The position numbers were made by a program, and so were the translations under genes. The notes beneath the pieces were generated by a model. It did not search any database. It saw only the letters and a program-made list of their open reading frames with translations, and was not told where the DNA came from. Of a stretch of DNA of 64,000 nt, positions 46,581-59,120 are shown piece after piece; within the stretch, counting starts at the first letter, position 1; each line of letters opens with the position of its first letter. Location: contig JALJCO010007110.1 of assembly GCA_023101725.1 (NCBI GenBank), forward strand, positions 370,754 to 434,753, in the 5' to 3' direction. The stretch comes from Atherinomorus stipes. Taxonomy: Eukaryota; Chordata; Actinopteri; Atheriniformes; Atherinidae.

Positions 46581-48540
46581 AGAGAGGGTGTCTGCCTCCC
46601 AAACCTGAGTTGGTAGCTGGTTCCACAATAGGGGGGCCTGATAGCCAAATGCTCTGCCTCCCATTCTACTCTTAGAGGCACTTGGAACCACCAGAAGGCC
46701 TGTAGTTTGAGAGCGAAGTGCTCCGCTTAGAATATATGGAACTATGAAATCTCTAATATATAATGGAGCTTGGTCATGGAGAGCTTTATATGTGAGAAGA
46801 AGAATTTTAAATTCTATCCTGGATTTAACAGGGAGCCAATGAAGAGAAGCTAGAACTGGAGAAATATGATCTCTCCTACTGGTTCTAGTCAGAACCCTAG
46901 CTGCAGCATTCTGGATCAGCTGGAGACTTTTGAAGGCATGTTTGGTGCAGCCCAATAATAAGGAATTACAGTAGTCCAATCTGGAAGTAACAAAAGCATG
47001 GACTAGTTTTTCTGCATCGTTCTGAGAGAGGATGTTCCTAATTTTAGCAACCTGTTTTATATGTGAGCCAAAAGACAAATTCTGGTCAAAACTGACTCCA
47101 AGATTCTTCACTGAAGTGCTGGAAGCCAAATTATTGCCATCCAGATCAATAACAAAACTAGACAATTTCGTCCTGAGTTTTCCAGGTCCAAAGAGAACAA
47201 CCTCTGTTGTCTGAATTTAGAAGCAGAAAATTCAGTCATCCAGGTCTTTATGTCACTCAGACATCTTTGTAATCTAACAAACTGATTGGTTAGTTTCGTT
47301 AGTTTCTTGTTATTTGACTCACTGTTGCAAATTTAGCCCTTTGTTTTATTGGAGGGTATGAATAATTTTGAGGATGACTGTATATGGTCCATAGGGCTCT
47401 GGCTAATTGATCTTATTTAAAAATCATTTTTAGAAAATACATTTGAAGTTTGGTATTGGCTCTGTTTCCATTCTGCTCTGTGCACAGGTTCTCAAATTTT
47501 ATGTTGGAGCAATTCTGTCCCAGCACATGCAGGTTGATGGTGGGGTGATGGAGGGACAGAAAATACAGGTGACATACAGTGCTGAGGTCCAGCAGTAGGA
47601 GCAAGAATGAGGCAGAAAAAAAGAAAAGCTTAAACATAGGACCCGAATTGGAGGGGGCATTTGTTACTGCACTGCTCCGACAATAAATAAATGAGAAAAT
47701 ATAGGATAAATGCTGTTTTGATCATGCAAACACTAAAAGTCCATTCTTAGAGTGGAAAACTAAATTGATTATATTGATTTAGAAACATTTTAAGAGCTTA
47801 ACTGCAAATAACACCTGCTGTATAAGAAAATATGTCTATCAGCTTATTTGGTTGGTTATTTGGTTAAAAATTTTCTAAGCTAATATGTAACTGTGAGTGC
47901 TTTTCAAATCTTCTGCTCAGAAGAGAGTAGCTTGCAGGCTATATCAGAGATTTGAGATCAAAACTCATACAAGAGATCAAGGCCATCATATTGTTAGGGT
48001 GTAATTGAATAGGAGGGAATAAAATGTTGTTTTGTCTTAAACTACTGTATACATCCTGGACTCTGCAGTGTAGGGCATTGCTCAGATAAAGATGTCAGCA
48101 GTGTGTTAACGTTTGTCATAGCAACGACTGCTTACCAGAAATGGCAAACAACAACCACAGCAATACGAAAAGAGCAGTAACAGCACCGGTTTAAAAGAGG
48201 TAACATGAAATGACAGCAGGCGAAAGCGGACTGCAGCTGGTCAAAGGTTCATGTTTATGCTGAGGAAAAGCATTGTTGACTTGAAAACTACTGTAAAATA
48301 CATCCTAATAAACAAATGAAGTCACATTTGAAAAGTTATTCATAATGCTGGCTATGAGGGCAAGGCAGCACTGAACACTTACCCAGATTATCCAAAATTG
48401 TGCACCATCTTTCTCACCTCACAGTGATGCCAGGCTTTACACTGTGAGATTACATATGGCCAGTTAGGATAAAACCATTGTTTTCTCAGTAGGGGGTATT
48501 GTGAAGACCCTTACAATTTCATTCAATTTCTATTCTTTGG

Positions 48541-49734
48541 CAGGGGCGGAGCTAGACATTGTCATCATCAGGGGCTTAACCCACAAAAAATATTAATCGA
48601 TACAAGGGTGATCCAGTACACCAAAAAAGTAATAAAGAATTTAATCTACTTTAATCTGTCCGCTGGGGCCTGGGCCCCCAGACTGCGGGGGGCTCCGGCT
48701 GGGGCCGCCTTTTGCCGCCATTCGGGGGATGCATGTCCGCTTTTTGGGGGGGGGGGGGGGTGGCTGGGATCTGGGCCTCTGGGTGGCTGCTGGGGGCCTG
48801 GGTCGTGAGCCTTGCGGGCTCCCTCCTCCTTGCAGAGACGAGGCTGCATCTGCATGACTGTATCACCACGGAGCACCCTTTATTATGCATGTTGACACTG
48901 TGACACTGCTTCCCATTGCGCTGACTAGGTTGTACCTCTTCTCTGCGTAGTTCTGCGTGTGTTTGTATGATCTGAGGATATTTAAGCCACCTGCAGGTCC
49001 TCCTGTAGGGGATTGCTTGTTTTGTTTTCCAACAGAGACCTTGGTTGTTTAGGGATCGCGGTACAGATGTACCAGTGAACTGTGTAAGTGGATTCATGTT
49101 TTCTCTTCTCTCTCTCTTCCTCTTCCTTACTCCTCTCTCTCTGTTTCACTTTCTATCATTACCTCTGTTAACTTTCATTTCTCCCTTGTCAGGCCCAGCA
49201 GTATGAAATGGAATGGTGTAATAGACAAATGTTTAAATAAAGAAATAAAATGAATAAACATGATATCAAGTGGAGCCTTATGTTCATAAAGCTCCGCTTG
49301 ATAAAGCAAAACTGTTCAACAGAATAAAGCAATCAGATTTCCATTCTGCTTGCTTCGATGCTGGACAGGACAAGTAGAAAAAGAAAAAAAAAAAAAAAAA
49401 AAAAAGAATTTAATCTACTGGTGTGATTCCAAAAATTATTCAATATTTACCTTAATTTATCTAACGTTTAACATATCCTGCCCACGTGCTTTAATAATCA
49501 TAATATTACATTATGTTTTCATTTTAATGTATTAATGGATAACAATTAAAGTTAAAACTCAGTCTTGGTGTTACACATTTTACTCAAAGAACAATACCAA
49601 TACATAGCTCAGGACCAAACAAGGACTCACAGATCCAGTTATAAACCAGGACTCATTCAGGACAGAATTTACAAAACCAGGTATAACCCAGGACTGAACC
49701 AGGAATTAGTCAGGGATATATTCATAAATTTAAC

Positions 49735-49775
<41 letters not shown>

Positions 49776-50975
49776 GTTTTTAGAAATGCTACTTCACCCG
49801 AAGTAAATATGTCCTAAAATATAACACCATCTTCTTCTTCTTTTTTAAACCTGGTTCTTGTTCCACCTCTGTGTTTTTCTCATTCTTGCTGTTATCTTTC
49901 TCTCTTTGTACAAACACACAAAGATCAACCAGAGCCACAAAAAATATTATTGTAAAAGTTGACACACCAATATATTCCACACAATTATAAGGTTATTTGT
50001 ACCTTTGTTTTGGAGTTAAAACAGGTAGAATGTCATATCTGCATATTGTGGTGGGGTGAAACCACAATATCACCAGGTAGTGTTTTTGCTACAGTATTGC
50101 TATCAGTCCAACATTAAACATGACATCATTTAATCTCAACTTCAAAAGAAAGTATACAAACTAGGGTACTAAAATGCTCATGCTGGCATTTTTCTCTCCT
50201 TCTACCATCTCTCTCTTTTTGTCCTTCATTCATACATCAACCAGAGCAAATTATTATTATCCAAAGATTTATTACATATGATATCACTGAGAAATTGACT
50301 TTAGTTGTTTTCTCTCACCTGAGCTGTTCTTTCTTTCTTTCTTTTTTTTTTTAAAAGGAGCTGATGTTGGCAAATCACTAAAAATAGTATATATAGCCTA
50401 AAGTATATGTTTATATGTATTCAAAAGTTATTTCAAATTAATCATAAATTGAAGGAAATTTATTGGGCTTACCCCATTACTGTACTTGTTTCATAAACCA
50501 ATGCTAAACACAGCATATTACTATTTCAATAATTACTTTCACTTATCTTGTTGAAACAATGGCATCTGTGATCACTGCATAGTGACATAATGCCATTTGA
50601 CTGTTATAAAAGCTACAAGGGAAAAGTAACGGACACAGCATCGTCATTCATGACAGGTTTGTTTACATATAACGCGTGACCACTACCTACCGGATGAACG
50701 TTAGATTAACATCCTCTGATGCTGTGAATCAATGAGCACGTGGGAGCTGCTGCAGGCCGGGCTGCGCTGCGCCGCGTACCGCTGTATGGCGCCAACACAA
50801 GGCGACATGCAGCATCCCCTTTTTATTACGTTTTACACAAATTGTAGTTGATATGAATTATTTAATCAAATCTAGAATAATAAAAAACAGAAAAAAGAAA
50901 CATCAAAACAGATCCGGGGCTTTTGAAGAATCATTCCAGGCTTAAGCCTCCTAAGCCGCCCCCCCGCTCCGCCAA
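48541..50975. mobile_element. hAT-like element with GGGGCGGAGC ends, 2.4 kb
   Basis: Starts CAGGGGCGGAGCTAG and ends CCCCGCTCCGCC, with mirrored subterminal text (GGGGCTTAACCC and GGCTTAAGCCTCC). The interior is a mosaic: a GC-rich stretch (48650-48830, G run at 48745), an A run at 49386, short direct repeats of CCAGGACT (49620-49710) and a (TA)n at 49736. No transposase frame recognised. Confidence 0.6.
49736..49770. repeat. (TA)n microsatellite
   Basis: About 17 TA units. Preceded by an imperfect CCAGGACT minisatellite. Confidence 0.85.
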
Positions 50976-52006
50976 TGTTTTTTGGGTTGGGATTTTATTA
51001 AATGTCGATTCAATATTGATTTAAATGCTTCACTGTTGATTCAGTAAGTAGAAGAAATAATTGATGCTGACAATTTTTTGATATTTCTTTTCATGGCCAT
51101 TTGAACATATATGGTTTGTCATTTCACATGTTTGGTCACATTTTACAGTAAAACATCTGAAAATGAAAAATGGCTAATATTTTGTTGCCCTTTCATCTAA
51201 TGCAGCATCTCTCCATACGACGTAAATAACACTCACAGCGCCCCTCATGGGTCAGGAGGTGAATCAATTCAGAGGAGTTGCTGAGTCGATATTGAATTGC
51301 GCTGGGTAACATTGCGATGCATTGATTAATCAATATTTTTACCCAGTCCTCAGATGCAACCTGCACTACAAACCAGTAGGAATCCCCTCCACTTGTCTTT
51401 GAATAGAAGGTGTAATCATCATCTTCTGCTCTTTTACCACATTCTCTACCATACCCATCTCACTGTGTAAAGCCTGGAGGGGGTGGTGGGCGTTGTGGGG
51501 TGGGGGGATACTGCTTTGTTGTCCAAGGACAGCAATTTCTGCCGGGGATGGCCAAGCTGACTGTTGGGAGTGAAATCCATTTATCACTGTGGCACTAATA
51601 GCTGCCCATCATCTTTATTGCAGTGAAAGCCAGAAGCCCCCCCCCCCCTCCTTGTAAACTGACAGGTGGTGAGCTACGCTAGGAAGACCATAAAATATCC
51701 ACTCCAGTGCTTTCCAATAATTAGCAGGAAGTAAAACAGACATCATAAAGACCTTTAGGACTTAAAGACAGAGGACGATAACTGCTGTGCGACGCGAGGT
51801 GTGTCATTCAAGTACTGTACACATGCTTCTGTAAACAGCTTGCCTTTTAAAAAAGCTTAAGAGTGTAACAAAATTAGCAGTGTAAAGCAAAGCATAACAG
51901 TGATTAAGGGGGGAGTCAGGGATGCCATCTGCAGAGAAATGATAACTACAGCTATTTTGGGAATACACAGCTGGACAGATGTTTTGAATCAAGCTAAGAG
52001 ATAAAA

Positions 52007-52069
52007 ATGGACTGTATTTATATAATAATGGACAGTATTTATATAATAAGAGACTGTGTTTACATAATG
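52007..52069. repeat. 21-bp tandem repeat, three copies
   Basis: Unit ATGGACAGTATTTATATAATA, present three times with increasing divergence (ATGGACTGT..., ATGGACAGT..., AGAGACTGT...). No coding meaning inferred. Confidence 0.7.
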
Positions 52070-53044
52070 TTCCCAGACTCGTGTGACTGCTCAAAACCTT
52101 TTACACTACAAACTATATTGACCTATTCTTCTCTATCTTCTCTATATACACACATTAACACAAGAATGAAATCATGGGGGGCAGTTTGGTCTTGGTCAAG
52201 AGCATTTCGTCATATGGACTGAGGAAACAAGGAACTCAAGCACCCATTTTCCAACCAGCCATGAGTGTAAACACCTCTATGAATGCTGGAGCTTTTCAGT
52301 TTGTTGGCCTGGAAGATTGAGAAATATGTTACCACAGGGCCAAGGAGGAAAGACATCAGTAGAGGTCTTGGAGAAGCAATTAACACCCATCAGTCTGGAA
52401 AAGGTTATAAGGCAATTTTCAATGAGTCTATTATTCTACAGTGAGAAAGAATATTCACAAATAGAAAACATTCAAGATGATAGTGCATCTTACCAGGAGG
52501 GATCTCAGTAGGACCCTGCAGTGCTCAGAGAATTTATACTACAGACCTGATGGTAAATGTTAAAGTTCATTGCAACATTCCTTTTTTTAAAAAACAACTG
52601 TTGTATGGTCCTTTGTAGAAGGAAAAGGAATAGAGAGAAATGAACAAAAGCTCAGACTAAAACTGCAAAATAGCAAATAACAATTTAAAAAAAGCCTGAA
52701 TAAGTGTATTTTTTTTGGATTGCCTGAGTAAAACAAGATGAATGAACCTCCTTTCTATAAAAAGATCATGTCAGGTGGTCGGAACAAACCATAAGACTTC
52801 TGGGATGATTTGCCTCATTTACCATTTGTTTGTTCTTAAGTCCTGCGTAATTTTTTTTTTTTTACAAACATTATGGCATTTATGAAAATCTTCATATCTT
52901 GGATTTGTTCTTATTTGAGAAAAAACCCAACATTGGTTGTTTTCTGCTGTGCATTTGCTTCAAATGCGATGATAAAACTACTGTAATGTTTCTGTCAGAT
53001 CTTTAAAATAACTTTTGGTAATTTACAAAATTAGGTTAATTTGT

Positions 53045-53180
53045 CATTCGAAATTGCCCCCAGGAGTGAATGTGAGTGTTGTTTGTCTCTCTGTGTTGGC
53101 CCTGGGATAGACTGGAGACCTGTCCAGGGGCCAGCGGTCCCCGTGACCCTGAAATGGACAAGCTGAACAGAAAATGAATG
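53045..53180 (+). repeat. SINE tail fragment
   Basis: Matches the 3' half of the SINE at 43713-44092 (GAATGTGAGTGTTGTTTGTC, GACCTGTCCAGGGG, CCCCGTGACCCTGAAATGGA) and ends in an (AATG)n tail. Confidence 0.65.
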
Positions 53181-55041
53181 AATGAATTTTCAGAGTATTA
53201 CACAAAAACAGTGGTTATTTGTTGTCATTAGAGGATGAAAGGATTAAATGAGCCCTATTTTCCTCAATAGTGAGATGTAATTCTGTCTTGTCTTGTGGCA
53301 ATTATCAAAACAATTTACTCAAGAAGTTGTATAGAATATGGAGCAACAATTGTTGACAGACTATAACATACACTGTAGGGTAAAATACAAATCTGAGACA
53401 AGAAAATTGCCCAGAAATTACACTGTTTGGTTTATTCAAAAGTCTTGATGACACTAAAGAAAAGAAAAAAAGACTATTGCTGCTATTTTACTGAGGAGAA
53501 ATCAGGGAAAATGATATATTCTGACCAGGATCTTGTGGCCTCCTTGAACTACAATGAATAAGTTTGAATTCTGTGTAAAGCACATAACATATGGGATTGC
53601 TCCTTTGCTACCTTTAGAAGGAAATTACAGCTCAGCTCATGGTGTGTGCCGTGCCCTGAGAGAAAAACAGCTCAGTTTGTGTCGTGCGGTGGTTCCTCAA
53701 ATAGAATAGGAGAGTTGAAGTGCTCCTTGAGGGCTGAGGATGTTTTCTGATGTTGGAGCAATCCGAGCGCTCTCGCTGGATAGAGTTTCTGCATTCGGTG
53801 TAGCTCAAAATAAATGTATGCATTTGATGAAATAAACACAGTTGCACTCTTCATTTTTGTTTGCTTTTTGTTTCTGCCTGAAGGGCAACCTTGCAGTGTT
53901 TTTCTTCTTCACAAATCCTTTGATTAGGTTATTATAGAGCTAAATCATCAAGGCACAAAGCTCTTCTTTGATATATTTTGCAGACATCCTATCACGGAGT
54001 GAGCAGTGAATTCAGTGTTTTCAGCACTCTCAGTCACTTTGTGTGAAACAGACCAAGCATGAACGCAGCGAATACCACAGCTTACTACTGGATAAAAAAC
54101 AAAACAAAAACAAAAAAAGCACAACAACAAAAAACAAACAGCCGAACTGCACTTTTAGGTTCTTTCAGAAACAGCTCTTCAACAAAAGATGGTTTAATTT
54201 CAGTTGACATTTACGTCTCTGTTTAACCCTTCACTCACTCTGAAAAGAAAAATCTCCCTAAAGTGGATAACACTTGACTTTCCCTTAGACTTATACTTTG
54301 ATTTGCCCTCCGGCGTGGTGACATAAGAAGTAGATGCAAGGAATCTCCAGAGGAAGGTTTCTGAGAGAAAAATGTAATCTGACAGACTGCTCTTCCAACC
54401 TGTTACTACCCCCCCCCCCCCTTTTTTTAATTGAACTTTTTCTAAATTTATCATTTTGCCCTGCAAACCAACTGCTGCCCGGTAAATATTTCAGTATGTA
54501 TCCCCTCTCAGATGTAAAAGGTTTGTGAAGCGTTCCTGGAGATGACTGACGACTGTTGCAGACCAGGCCGCTTAAAGTCCTGCAGTGCAGAAAATAGTTC
54601 ACTGCGCTCTAGCTGGTAGCCTGGTGGAAGTAATGAAATTCTCCATTAGCCTGGGCTTCCTTTTTTTCGCCCTTTCTTTTGGTCAGTGACCGGGTAATCC
54701 CTGAGGGCTGCTGTGGCTGCGCCACAAATCCTCTAAAGATCTGAAAAAAACTGAACCCTTCATGTGCGTGTCACTCCCTCTATACAGCGGATACCTCTGG
54801 TTTTTAGCAGGATAATGTATTTTTGATAGATTTCTGTTGGATGTCCCTTACGGTTCTTTTATAGTACAGTATGCATTTTATACAAAAACCTGCAACTTCA
54901 GACATTTCAATTTCATTTTGACTGATCAAACAGACTAAATTACAAACATACTGGAAATAACCTGATTTACCCTGCTGTCATTAATATTGCTATTCTTTTT
55001 ATTGCTTTTTCTTGTTAGCAATACTCATGTATATATATATA

Positions 55042-55585
55042 CAGTCGTCCTCAAAATTATTCATACCCTCCAATTAAAGAAAAAGCTAAATTCACAATAG
55101 AAACTGAAATAGTAAGAAACTAAACAAACTAATAATAAATAATAAAAAAAAATCAACATCGTGATTTAGTAAAATAAAATATTGCTTTTGAATTGTGGTT
55201 GAAAATAATAATTAAAAAACAAACAAACAAATAAAGCTGTTCCAGACACATTTGAGCACCTTTCCCATGAACAGTGGACCAACATACCTGTCAACAGAGT
55301 CTTTTTGAACATTTCAGAAAACACTTGATGGCAGTGATTGTCTCAAAGTGTTGCTCAACAAAATTTTAGCTTCAGAGCCCCATCGTGCTTGTTTACTTGT
55401 TTTATTTTTTTGTGTGTTTGTCTTTAATATTTCTTTCAAACAACAATTCAAAATCATGGTCATGATTTTCATAGAATTTTTATTTATTATTACTTTTGTC
55501 AATTTCAACTTCACTTCAATTTCACTGATAGCGGATTTTTCCCCCTTCTTTAATTGGAGGGTATGAATAATTTTGAGGACGACTG
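55042..55585. mobile_element. Compact Tc1-like MITE with TA duplication, 544 bp
   Basis: TA-CAGTCGTCCTCAAAATTATT at the left and AATAATTTTGAGGACGACTG-TA at the right. The inverted ends extend to about 36 bp (CATACCCTCCAATTAAAGAA mirrored by TTTAATTGGAGGGTATG). It contains no transposase and is the undisturbed version of the shell at 43590-47380. Confidence 0.85.
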
Positions 55586-56284
55586 TATACTGTCTAAAGT
55601 TTGGACTCTAGATTCAATGGGAAAGTGGGTCCAGACTTATAAATGTTGCGCCTGCTGGCATCTTCTTATTATGTCAGCCACAGAGGAATTTGTACTTACT
55701 GAGTCATCATGGGGGCATAAAATTCTCATCCTCTTATTATTTCTTTATTACTTAAAATGAAATTCACTGAAAGAGTGTCTGGAAACAGCTCTGCCTTCTA
55801 AATGCTGAAGATAAGCTATAGTTTTTAAGAACTGGCCTCAACAACTCCTCACACAAGATTTCCCAAAAAACAAGTCTCACAAACAGCTTCCTCATTACTG
55901 AATAATGCAGTCAGAGCGGATTGTTGCATTACTTGCTATCCATTATGCATTCCTAAGAATTCCCAAAACTTTGAGTGCACCCATCATCTGATCACTCATA
56001 TATCTATTTGACATTGCTCATCTGACTGTGTAAGTACCATCCGAAGTAGCTTAAGTGCATTTTAAAGGTGTCATAACCTAGTGTTTTACATACACAATCC
56101 TTCTTAAACTATCTTCATATGAATTTGTAATTATAGTTGGGTGGGATGAAAATTAGCTCATTTTGTCCTCTTTTTATCCCCAACTATTGTTTGTCAGGAG
56201 AATACACACGAGAATTAGACCTGTCTGTAAGCACGTTCAAGGGCAATTGTCAAAGCCAAAACAATGTTTTATCAGGAAAGACCA

Positions 56285-56978
56285 AGTAAAGGAACTGATG
56301 TCCCAACAGAGAAAAACATGAAAAAAACGTAACGGTACGGTTGATAGAGAGGATTCGCTGGGTAAAAGGGCTGGACTCTGATGAACATAAGGAGCGGACG
56401 TCTGACGTAAAGTTAACCAAACAGTGTTAGCTTTTGTAGCTGCATTAGCAGCTTGTCACCGTTCGTCTACCATCGTTTACTGGTCTCTTACACAAAAGAT
56501 AATAAGTTACACAAGCAGCAACACTTACCGATTGCACGTCCTCACTGATTAAATATAATCCCCTGGTCCCCGGTAGTGCTGTCCCTCCTGTTACAGCACT
56601 GAAAACTGCTGAATTTCTGCCGAAGCACATCACGGCAGATTTTTTTTTTTCCTCCTCATCGTCGTCGTCGTCCTCTCTGATAAAGCTGGTCATTAAATGC
56701 CACTCCGCTGCAGGTAATCAGCTGATTTTAGGTGGTGCTAAAGAGGCTAGCTTAGCAGCTAGCAGCCTCTGTGATTCATGTCATCAACAGAGAAAAAACA
56801 AAATCGCGTACTGTGGAGAGCGCGCTCTTGTGGCCGATTCTGGTGTGAAGAGAGAGCCCGCACTCAAAGACGAAGCCACTTTCACTTGCTGGAGTTTCTG
56901 GCATGTTTTAACTGAGGTCCTATTCCAATACACGTTTTAACATGAAAAAGAGGGATTTCCTGGTGATGACTCCTTTAA
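56285..56978. mobile_element. Probable TTAA-type MITE, 0.7 kb
   Basis: Right end GATGACTCCTTTAA mirrors left end GTAAAGGAACTGATGTCC. Both carry CATGAAAAA or its mirror inside. The left TTAA is altered to GTAA. The interior is CpG-rich with a (GTC)n run at 56658-56675 and TTAGCAGCTAGCAGCC. Confidence 0.5.
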
Positions 56979-58002
56979 GGGAAGGCTGTAAACTGGTCCG
57001 AGCAGTGTTGGAGGACTGAAAACACTGCAGTTGGCACAGCTGAGCCAAAGGATCTGTATGGACAGAAACAACAGTAGTGTTTGGCACTTGAGATTAAATG
57101 GGAATTTGAATTAGATATTAAAACAAGTGTTACAGTTACTATGTTGTTATATAACAAGTTGTTTACATGATGCCCGTCTTTAATCTGGATTAAAATGCAG
57201 ACCTGACACAACCCCATGTCACTTGTAAGAAGGACAAAACTTTGTTGCAGAAACACTGAAGGTAATGCATGAAGAGAAAGTGTGATTTTCAGGCCGTATC
57301 AGATTTGTGCAAATTCAACCTCCAAAAATGTAGGTATGATGGAGAATCCTTCACAAGCTGACTGAACTGAGTCTGATTTCCACACGACTGATAGCATCAC
57401 TGCTGGATGAAAGGGCGAATTGGCCGGTGTTTGCTAAAGCTTTTTATCTGTAGATTAGCAATGGAGCGCAAACCAGAAAAAGAGCTTTGAGACATCAATG
57501 ACACATTTGGTGCTGATAAAAACTACGATACAGCCAAACGAGAAGTACACTGAAATTTATTATGTTATGAAAATAGTGGATAGATTCCCAGTTCTGTACA
57601 AACCCAAGCTTTTAGCACCTATCTTTTATTTCTCTGACACCTCCAGCTGCTATTTGAAACTGCCGAGCTGCCTCTTTGATTGATAGCTCTTTCTCCACCT
57701 TTTAAGCTCTTATGAGCCAGAGTAAAGCAGCAATATCCCTCTAGGCAATGACAAAGCCTATGACTGATATCTGTCTTAGTGGACTATATTTGATATCAAA
57801 ACACTGCAAGATTTAAAGTGTGGCTTCATTGTAAGAGATGAGCAAACACATACTGGTTTTTGACAATGAAACTGTGTCTAAGACTTTTTTCCCTTTTAGT
57901 TTGACAGAAGATGTCAAGGCAGCTTTAACTACTTTTAGTCCCTTGTTGAAAAGCTGCCTGCAACTAAACACTGTTACTTTTTTTGCTTCCTTTTTCATGC
58001 AG

Positions 58003-58741
58003 GTATCTGGGGATCACACGGCCTCTCACCTACCCAGCACGGCAGAACGGTCAGCTGATGGCCAAGATGATTGTGGGAGTGTGGCTGGTGTCAGCATCCA
58101 TCACCCTGCCACCTTTCTGTGGCTGGGCCAAAAACATCAACACGGCCGGTGTGTGCCTCATTAGCCAAGACTTTGGTTACACCATCTATTCTACAGCCGT
58201 AGCCTTTTACATCCCTATGCTGGTAATGCTTGTCATGTACTACAAGATTTTCAGGGCCGCACGCAAGAGTGGCGCCAAGCACCGCTTCACCGACCTGTCA
58301 CGGCGCGAGCGTCTCGAAACAGTGGCTAATGAGGCAATGCGCATGCAAGGCCTGAAGCCGCCCGGTGTGGCAGAGGAATGTGCTGCCTTGTCCCGACTGC
58401 TGAGCCGTGAGCGTAAAAACATCTCCATCTTCAAGCGGGAGCAGAAAGCGGCGACAACACTGGGGGTGATTGTGGGGGTTTTCGCTGTGTGCTGGCTGCC
58501 ATTCTTCATCCTGTCCACTGCCAGGCCCTTTGTATGTGGAGTGGAGTGTAGCTGTGTTCCCATCTGGCTGGAGCGCACCCTGCTCTGGTTAGGTTACGCC
58601 AACTCCCTGATGAACCCCTTCATCTACGCCTTCTTCAATCGAGACCTGCGCTCCACGTACCGTGACCTTCTCCGCTGCCGTTACCGCAACATCAACCGTC
58701 GGCTGTCTGCTGTTGGGGTACACGAGGCCCTCAAAGTGTAA
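58003..58741 (+). CDS. htr7: htr7 coding exon 2: 5-HT7 receptor residues 156-401
   Basis: Acceptor CATGCAG, then the split Arg codon completes DRY (R156-Y157). The exon holds ICL2 (LGITRPLTYPARQNG), TM4, ECL2 with C207 (GVCLISQDFGYTIYSTAVAF), TM5, a 60-residue ICL3 ending ERKNISIFKREQKAATTLG, TM6 with FAVCWLPFF (C319, W320, P322), TM7 with NPFIY (N360-Y364), and helix 8 (FNRDLRSTYRDLLRCRYRNI). These are near-identical to mammalian 5-HT7. Translation stops after EALKV at 401 residues, shorter than mammalian isoforms (about 430-480), which continue past EALKL. AAA/GTGTAA at the stop could serve as an alternative donor to a C-terminal exon; none was found here. The downstream paralogue label (a, b, c) is not assignable. 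Confidence 0.96.
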
Positions 58742-59120
58742 ACCTTGGTGTTTAAGCCGCGTATATTGCAGTGTGGTGGACCTGTGCTTGTACAATAGCT
58801 CCTAAAGGGCACAGTGTACACAGCAGGCCTGTAGATAAGACACAGACTGACAGAATGAGAGTCACTGTTGGTGGTTCTCAAGGACCTTTGCAAAGACATA
58901 GACAGCACGATTTCTTTAGTTTGTGGGTGACTCAGTCATTCTATTCTTGGAAAGAAAATCATAGTGTGTACTTGATGGGCCATTCAAGCAGACACTGCTT
59001 TTGTGCATATGCCACAATTACAAACTGGCTCCAGATTTATGGTTTGATTATGCACTGACAAGAAAATGAGTGCAATGCTGTGTTTGTAAACACAAATAAA
59101 ACCCCCGAGAACATAAAACA
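58742..59120 (+). other. htr7: htr7 3' UTR
   Basis: Non-coding sequence after the stop, leading to AATAAA at 59095-59100, about 355 bases downstream. A later AATAAA lies at 60137-60142 and could serve a longer transcript. Confidence 0.55.
59095..59100 (+). terminator. Candidate htr7 polyadenylation signal AATAAA
   Basis: First canonical AATAAA after the htr7 stop codon, within AAACACAAATAAAACC. Followed by GT-poor but A-rich sequence. Confidence 0.5.

Larger units (their letters stand above)
44441..47290 (-). pseudogene. LINE reverse transcriptase C-terminus and 3' region, interrupted
   Basis: On the minus strand a frame of 195 codons (47165-46578) reads VKNLGVSFDQNLSF, RLDYCNSLLLGC, LQLIQNAAARVLTRT, LHWLPVKSRIEFKILLLTYK and GGRAFGYQAPLLWNQLP. 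This is the conserved C-terminal tail of fish L2/Rex/CR1-like LINE polymerases; just upstream, DIKTWMTEF is in another frame. The 3' untranslated part resumes at about 45510-45440 (AACTATAAGATTTATCAAAA) and 44880-44441, ending in ACAAATAAAGTTGAATTG. A MITE at 45512-46580 and a further insertion near 44885-45450 separate these pieces. The 5' end is truncated; the clade is not certain. Confidence 0.8.
43590..47380. mobile_element. Tc1-like element shell, 3.8 kb, filled by later insertions
   Basis: CAGTCGTCCTCAAAATTATT at 43590 is mirrored by AATAATTTTGAGGATGACTG ending at 47380, next to TA on the right. Internal sequence at 44100-44330 (TTGTTGAGCAACACTTTGAG, CACTGTTCATGGGAAAGGTG) occurs reverse-complemented in the compact copy 55042-55585. 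A SINE (43713-44092), a LINE (44441-47290) and MITEs were inserted, expanding it about sevenfold. Confidence 0.75.
22867..58002 (+). other. htr7: htr7 intron 1 (35.1 kb)
   Basis: GTAAGT donor at 22867 and a TTTTTTGCTTCCTTTTTCATGCAG acceptor at 58002. Long first intron between the TM3 and TM4 exons. Stretches without any element I can identify: 22870-27480, 28420-30340, 30720-32830, 38150-40480, 41110-42720, 51000-55040 (apart from small repeats) and 56980-58000. A few parts, for example AT-rich 24120-24230 with repeated AATTGG/AATTAG, could be conserved enhancers, but this cannot be judged without alignment. Confidence 0.9.
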
